Below, piece by piece: positions 6,089 through 7,750 of a DNA stretch of 7,750 bases (the stretch's first letter is position 1; every line of letters starts with the position of its first letter). Source of the DNA: an uncultured Eubacteriales bacterium (GTDB taxonomy: Bacteria; Bacillota; Clostridia; Oscillospirales; RGIG7773). The notes under the pieces were generated by a model. That model worked only from the letters and a program-made list of their open reading frames with translations, did not search any database and was not told where the DNA came from. The translations under genes and the position numbers were made by a program. The stretch covers positions 1-7,750 of the forward strand of contig CAKTDK010000083.1 in the NCBI GenBank assembly GCA_934541205.1, read 5' to 3'.

Positions 6089-6547
6089 ATAGAAGACAGT
6101 AAATTTATTAATTTACCAAACGAGATAAAAAAGCAGCTGAAAATACTTGATGACAGTGAAAAATATATGAATTATATATTATCTGGTATTATTATCAGGT
6201 ATAAAGTTATTGATATACAGCGTGACATGCTATTATGCAAAAGTATATTTCCAGAAAAATTTAATGAGAAGTGTTTTCCGGATTTATTTTCTATGCAGGC
6301 TGTATCGTCATTACTTGTAATTTATGCGCTTCTTGAGTTTCATAAAATATCACAAAATGTAGCTTTTGAAACGAAAATATCGGGACAAAATTCTTGTGAT
6401 GCAGATACGGAGGTTATGCTGAGCAGTATAGTAATACTGGTTGCTGTAATCAGATATATGCAGTTTTTGAAAAATCAAAAGAAATTAGAAAATCAAAATA
6501 TAGAAAAAAATATAACTGATGAAGAGGAGTTTGATCTTCCGATTTAA
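6089..6547 (+). CDS. Small membrane-associated protein of unknown function, apparent ATA start
   Basis: With the ATA at 6089 read as the initiator, the product is 152 residues. The first 40 or so are hydrophilic to amphipathic (EDSKFINLPNEIKKQLKILD). Two hydrophobic stretches follow at about 68-84 (FSMQAVSSLLVIYALLE) and 109-127 (VMLSSIVILVAVIRYMQFL), separated by a polar loop. The tail is highly charged (KNQKKLENQNIEK, then DEEEFDLPI). This suggests a two-helix membrane protein. I do not recognise the family. The frame is clean from the ribosome binding site to TAA 6545-6547, so the coding part looks intact. If translation could begin only at ATG 6167, the protein would lose 26 residues and its ribosome binding site. 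It stands alone, divergent from the GNAT gene and convergent with gerQ, and ends inside a large palindrome. Confidence 0.65.
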   Translation: MEDSKFINLPNEIKKQLKILDDSEKYMNYILSGIIIRYKVIDIQRDMLLCKSIFPEKFNEKCFPDLFSMQAVSSLLVIYALLEFHKISQNVAFETKISGQNSCDADTEVMLSSIVILVAVIRYMQFLKNQKKLENQNIEKNITDEEEFDLPI

Positions 6548-6588
6548 AAGAACAGAACCGAAAATATTTTCGGTTCTGTTCTTTTAAA
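6543..6588. terminator. 46-base perfect palindrome, bidirectional terminator
   Basis: The arms 6543-6564 and 6567-6588 are exact reverse complements around a central TA. The core is GAACAGAACCGAAAA and its complement, flanked by AAAA and TTTT runs. It lies between two convergent genes, overlapping the TAA of the gene at 6089 and ending 2 bases before the gerQ stop. It therefore terminates both transcripts. The lack of mismatches over 46 bases is stronger than usual. Confidence 0.85.
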
Positions 6589-6590
6589 TA

Positions 6591-6968
6591 TTATCTTCCG
6601 TTTGCATTTTGTGAAAGCATGTTAAAGTTTACTTTGGGTCTTTCTCCGGGATGATAAAAATAAACAAATTTTACAGAAAAAATATCGCATATTATATAGT
6701 TATTTTGCATATCGTCGAATAATGTTACATAGCTTGTACCAACAAGATATAATAATCCTTGTTTTCTCATTATTCTTTCTGTTCCTATTAAAAATTCTAT
6801 GACTACATATTCTCCAATATTGTCAGCAAGTATTCTTTGGATTGAACCTCTCATTTCTTCGCTGTCAAAAGGATCCTGAGGTAAAGAATTAAAATCAGGC
6901 GGCGGATTTTTTCCGTTTGTGTTATTTCCCGGAATACAGCAGCAGGGATTGTTTAAGTTGTTATTCAT
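6591..6968 (-). CDS. gerQ: Spore coat/germination protein GerQ
   Basis: This 125-residue protein resembles GerQ, the inner-coat protein of Bacillus spores needed to localise the cortex hydrolase CwlJ and cross-linked by transglutaminase. The N-terminal third is a low-complexity Asn/Pro/Gly-rich tail with a run of three cysteines at 9-11 (NNPCCCIPG). The conserved part is 41-107: GSIQRILADNIGEYVVIEFL, then RKQGLLYLVGTSYVTLFDD, then IFSVKFVYFY. It matches the GerQ pattern of a helix plus small beta domain. The start is ATG 6968, because AGGAGG lies 6 bases upstream; an extended frame to 7025 exists but would overlap cwlJ and has no such site. Its place directly downstream of cwlJ supports the call. 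It is expected to be made in the mother cell during sporulation. Confidence 0.78.
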   Translation of the reverse strand: MNNNLNNPCCCIPGNNTNGKNPPPDFNSLPQDPFDSEEMRGSIQRILADNIGEYVVIEFLIGTERIMRKQGLLYLVGTSYVTLFDDMQNNYIICDIFSVKFVYFYHPGERPKVNFNMLSQNANGR

Positions 6969-6974
6969 ATATTT

Positions 6975-6980
6975 CCTCCT
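6975..6980 (-). promoter_or_regulatory. gerQ ribosome binding site fused to the cwlJ stop codon
   Basis: On the minus strand the sequence reads TAGGAGG. The TAG (6981-6979) ends cwlJ, and its last two bases begin the AGGAGG (6980-6975) for gerQ, 6 bases before its ATG. Ribosomes ending cwlJ stop on the gerQ site, which suggests translational coupling and a fixed ratio of the two partners. Confidence 0.85.
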
Positions 6981-7413
6981 ATGTATTAGAATAATTTTGT
7001 GTCGGATTATAAAAGCAATGATCACCTATTCGTATAGCGAATTCTCCTACAGCAGAAGGAAAGTTTTGTCTGCATGTAGGAGCAAAAGGATTGAAATACC
7101 AAAGGGCAAATCCGAGATTTGTAAGCCTGTTTCCGGCTATAGCCCAGTTTGCAATATCATAGTGGACTTGTTCGGGACGCATATTGTATATATTTTGCAT
7201 ATTATAACTTCCTCGGATTTCTTCTCTTACGCAGTCAAATTGTCCAGGCTGATAAACGACTGCTCTTATGGTGTGAAGTCTTCCGTATTCTCCGTAAGTA
7301 ACTTCAACACGATTCATAACTACACAGGCAACGGCTTTCATCCCTGTTTCACCTTCGCCTCCGGCTTCACATTTTATAATCCGCGCTAAAATTTCCAAAT
7401 TGGAAAATGCCAT
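6979..7413 (-). CDS. cwlJ: Spore cortex-lytic cell wall hydrolase CwlJ/SleB family
   Basis: This 144-residue protein is a single Hydrolase_2 (SleB/CwlJ) domain without signal peptide or binding domain, like Bacillus CwlJ (about 142 residues) and unlike the longer secreted SleB. CwlJ degrades muramic-lactam-containing cortex during germination and is triggered by calcium-dipicolinate in Bacillus. Seen here are LARIIKCEAGGEGETGMKAV, with Glu16 at the position of the catalytic glutamate, then VMNRV, YQPGQFDCV, the ALWYFNP motif and a C-terminal IGDHCFYNP. ATG 7413 has AAGGAG 11 bases upstream. It is the first gene of a cwlJ-gerQ pair. I could not find a convincing sporulation-sigma promoter in 7414-7517, but such sites are degenerate. 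Confidence 0.9.
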   Translation of the reverse strand: MAFSNLEILARIIKCEAGGEGETGMKAVACVVMNRVEVTYGEYGRLHTIRAVVYQPGQFDCVREEIRGSYNMQNIYNMRPEQVHYDIANWAIAGNRLTNLGFALWYFNPFAPTCRQNFPSAVGEFAIRIGDHCFYNPTQNYSNT

Positions 7414-7517
7414 TTATATTGATTCTCCTTTCTAAAAGTTTTATTTCCTCCCTTCAAAATACATTTTATTCATTTTGAAATTTTCTATTACTATAAATAA
7501 AAAAATAATTACAAACA

Positions 7518-7546
7518 TTGACAATTTGATAATTAAAAATTATTAT
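7518..7546 (+). promoter_or_regulatory. SigA-type promoter for the right-edge gene
   Basis: A consensus TTGACA (7518-7523) is followed after exactly 17 bases by TATTAT (7541-7546). Transcription would start near 7553, leaving a leader of about 75 bases before the ATG at 7628. The rest of 7414-7627 holds no gene; it is AT-rich spacer between the divergent cwlJ and right-edge genes. Confidence 0.7.
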
Positions 7547-7627
7547 TAGTATACTAATTTTATATTTTAAATATTTGAATAGTGAGGCAAATAAAAATTT
7601 TTAACTGAACATTCAAAGGAAACAGAG

Positions 7628-7750
7628 ATGCTTTTAAAAAGCGGATTGTTTAAAAACACTGAAAATATTGATATATCAGAAAAATTAGAATTTGTTCAAA
7701 AAAACGGAGTCAGCTGTTTGGGAATGCATCTTTATGGAAACGGAGAGTTT
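7628..7750 (+). CDS. Unrecognised protein, 5' end only (41 codons)
   Basis: ATG 7628 follows AAAGGA (7615-7620) with a 7-base spacer and a good promoter at 7518-7546. The frame is open to the window edge. The visible N-terminus begins MLLKSGLFKNTENIDISEKL and ends with GMHLYGNGEF. It is hydrophilic with no signal peptide. I do not recognise the family, and 41 residues are too few for a call. Confidence 0.7.
   Translation, partial: MLLKSGLFKNTENIDISEKLEFVQKNGVSCLGMHLYGNGEF

Noticed and set aside
6919..7389. A 156-codon plus-strand frame antisense to cwlJ and gerQ
   Set aside because: It mirrors two well-supported genes on the other strand and has no convincing ribosome binding site. The cwlJ and gerQ motifs are clear.
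1..7750. CRISPR array, tRNA or rRNA genes
   Set aside because: No regularly spaced repeats of CRISPR type and no cloverleaf or rRNA-like sequence noticed on either strand.

Overview
The window reads as chromosomal DNA from an AT-rich, endospore-forming Firmicute, most likely a gut-type clostridium. By eye it is roughly 70% A+T. It has strong AGGAGG-type ribosome binding sites, vegetative TTGACA/TATAAT-type promoters, and a CwlJ/GerQ spore-germination pair. No species can be named from the sequence alone.

Layout, left to right: (1) 1-36, minus strand: the first 12 codons of an Rrf2-family regulator, with its own promoter at 66-94. (2) 134-1337: a decayed stretch with no intact gene. It holds a promoter with an overlapping dyad, a small secreted-protein-like pseudogene (224-656) with three apparent lesions, a second broken and slightly GC-richer coding-like segment (about 759-1050), unexplained noncoding DNA, and a clear intrinsic terminator (1303-1337). 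(3) 1383-4855, plus strand: a three-gene operon behind an extended -10 promoter. It encodes a PglE-like sugar aminotransferase, a PglC-like phosphoglycosyl transferase (8-base overlap with the aminotransferase), and a MurJ/MviN-type lipid flippase. (4) 4936-6010: an HD-domain phosphohydrolase (plus) and a GNAT acetyltransferase (minus), converging on one 14-bp bidirectional terminator. (5) 6089-6547, plus: a small membrane-associated protein of unknown function whose only well-placed start codon appears to be ATA. (6) 6591-7413, minus: cwlJ then gerQ, where the cwlJ TAG stop is embedded in the gerQ ribosome binding site. A 46-base perfect palindrome separates them from the gene in (5). (7) 7518-7750, plus: a good vegetative promoter and the first 41 codons of an unrecognised gene.

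How the genes may work together: the operon in (3) looks like a compact surface-glycan module. The aminotransferase would make a UDP-4-amino-4,6-dideoxy sugar, the phosphoglycosyl transferase would load a sugar phosphate onto undecaprenyl phosphate, and the flippase would move a lipid-linked product across the membrane. The dehydratase and acetyltransferase of the PglF-E-D-C bacillosamine route are not in the window. CwlJ and GerQ act together in the spore: GerQ is needed for CwlJ localisation in Bacillus, and CwlJ degrades cortex peptidoglycan during germination.

I see no clear new defence or mobile system. The most unusual points are the ATA start, the multiply broken pseudogene, the unexplained 759-1337 segment, and a SHOCT-like tail on the phosphoglycosyl transferase.
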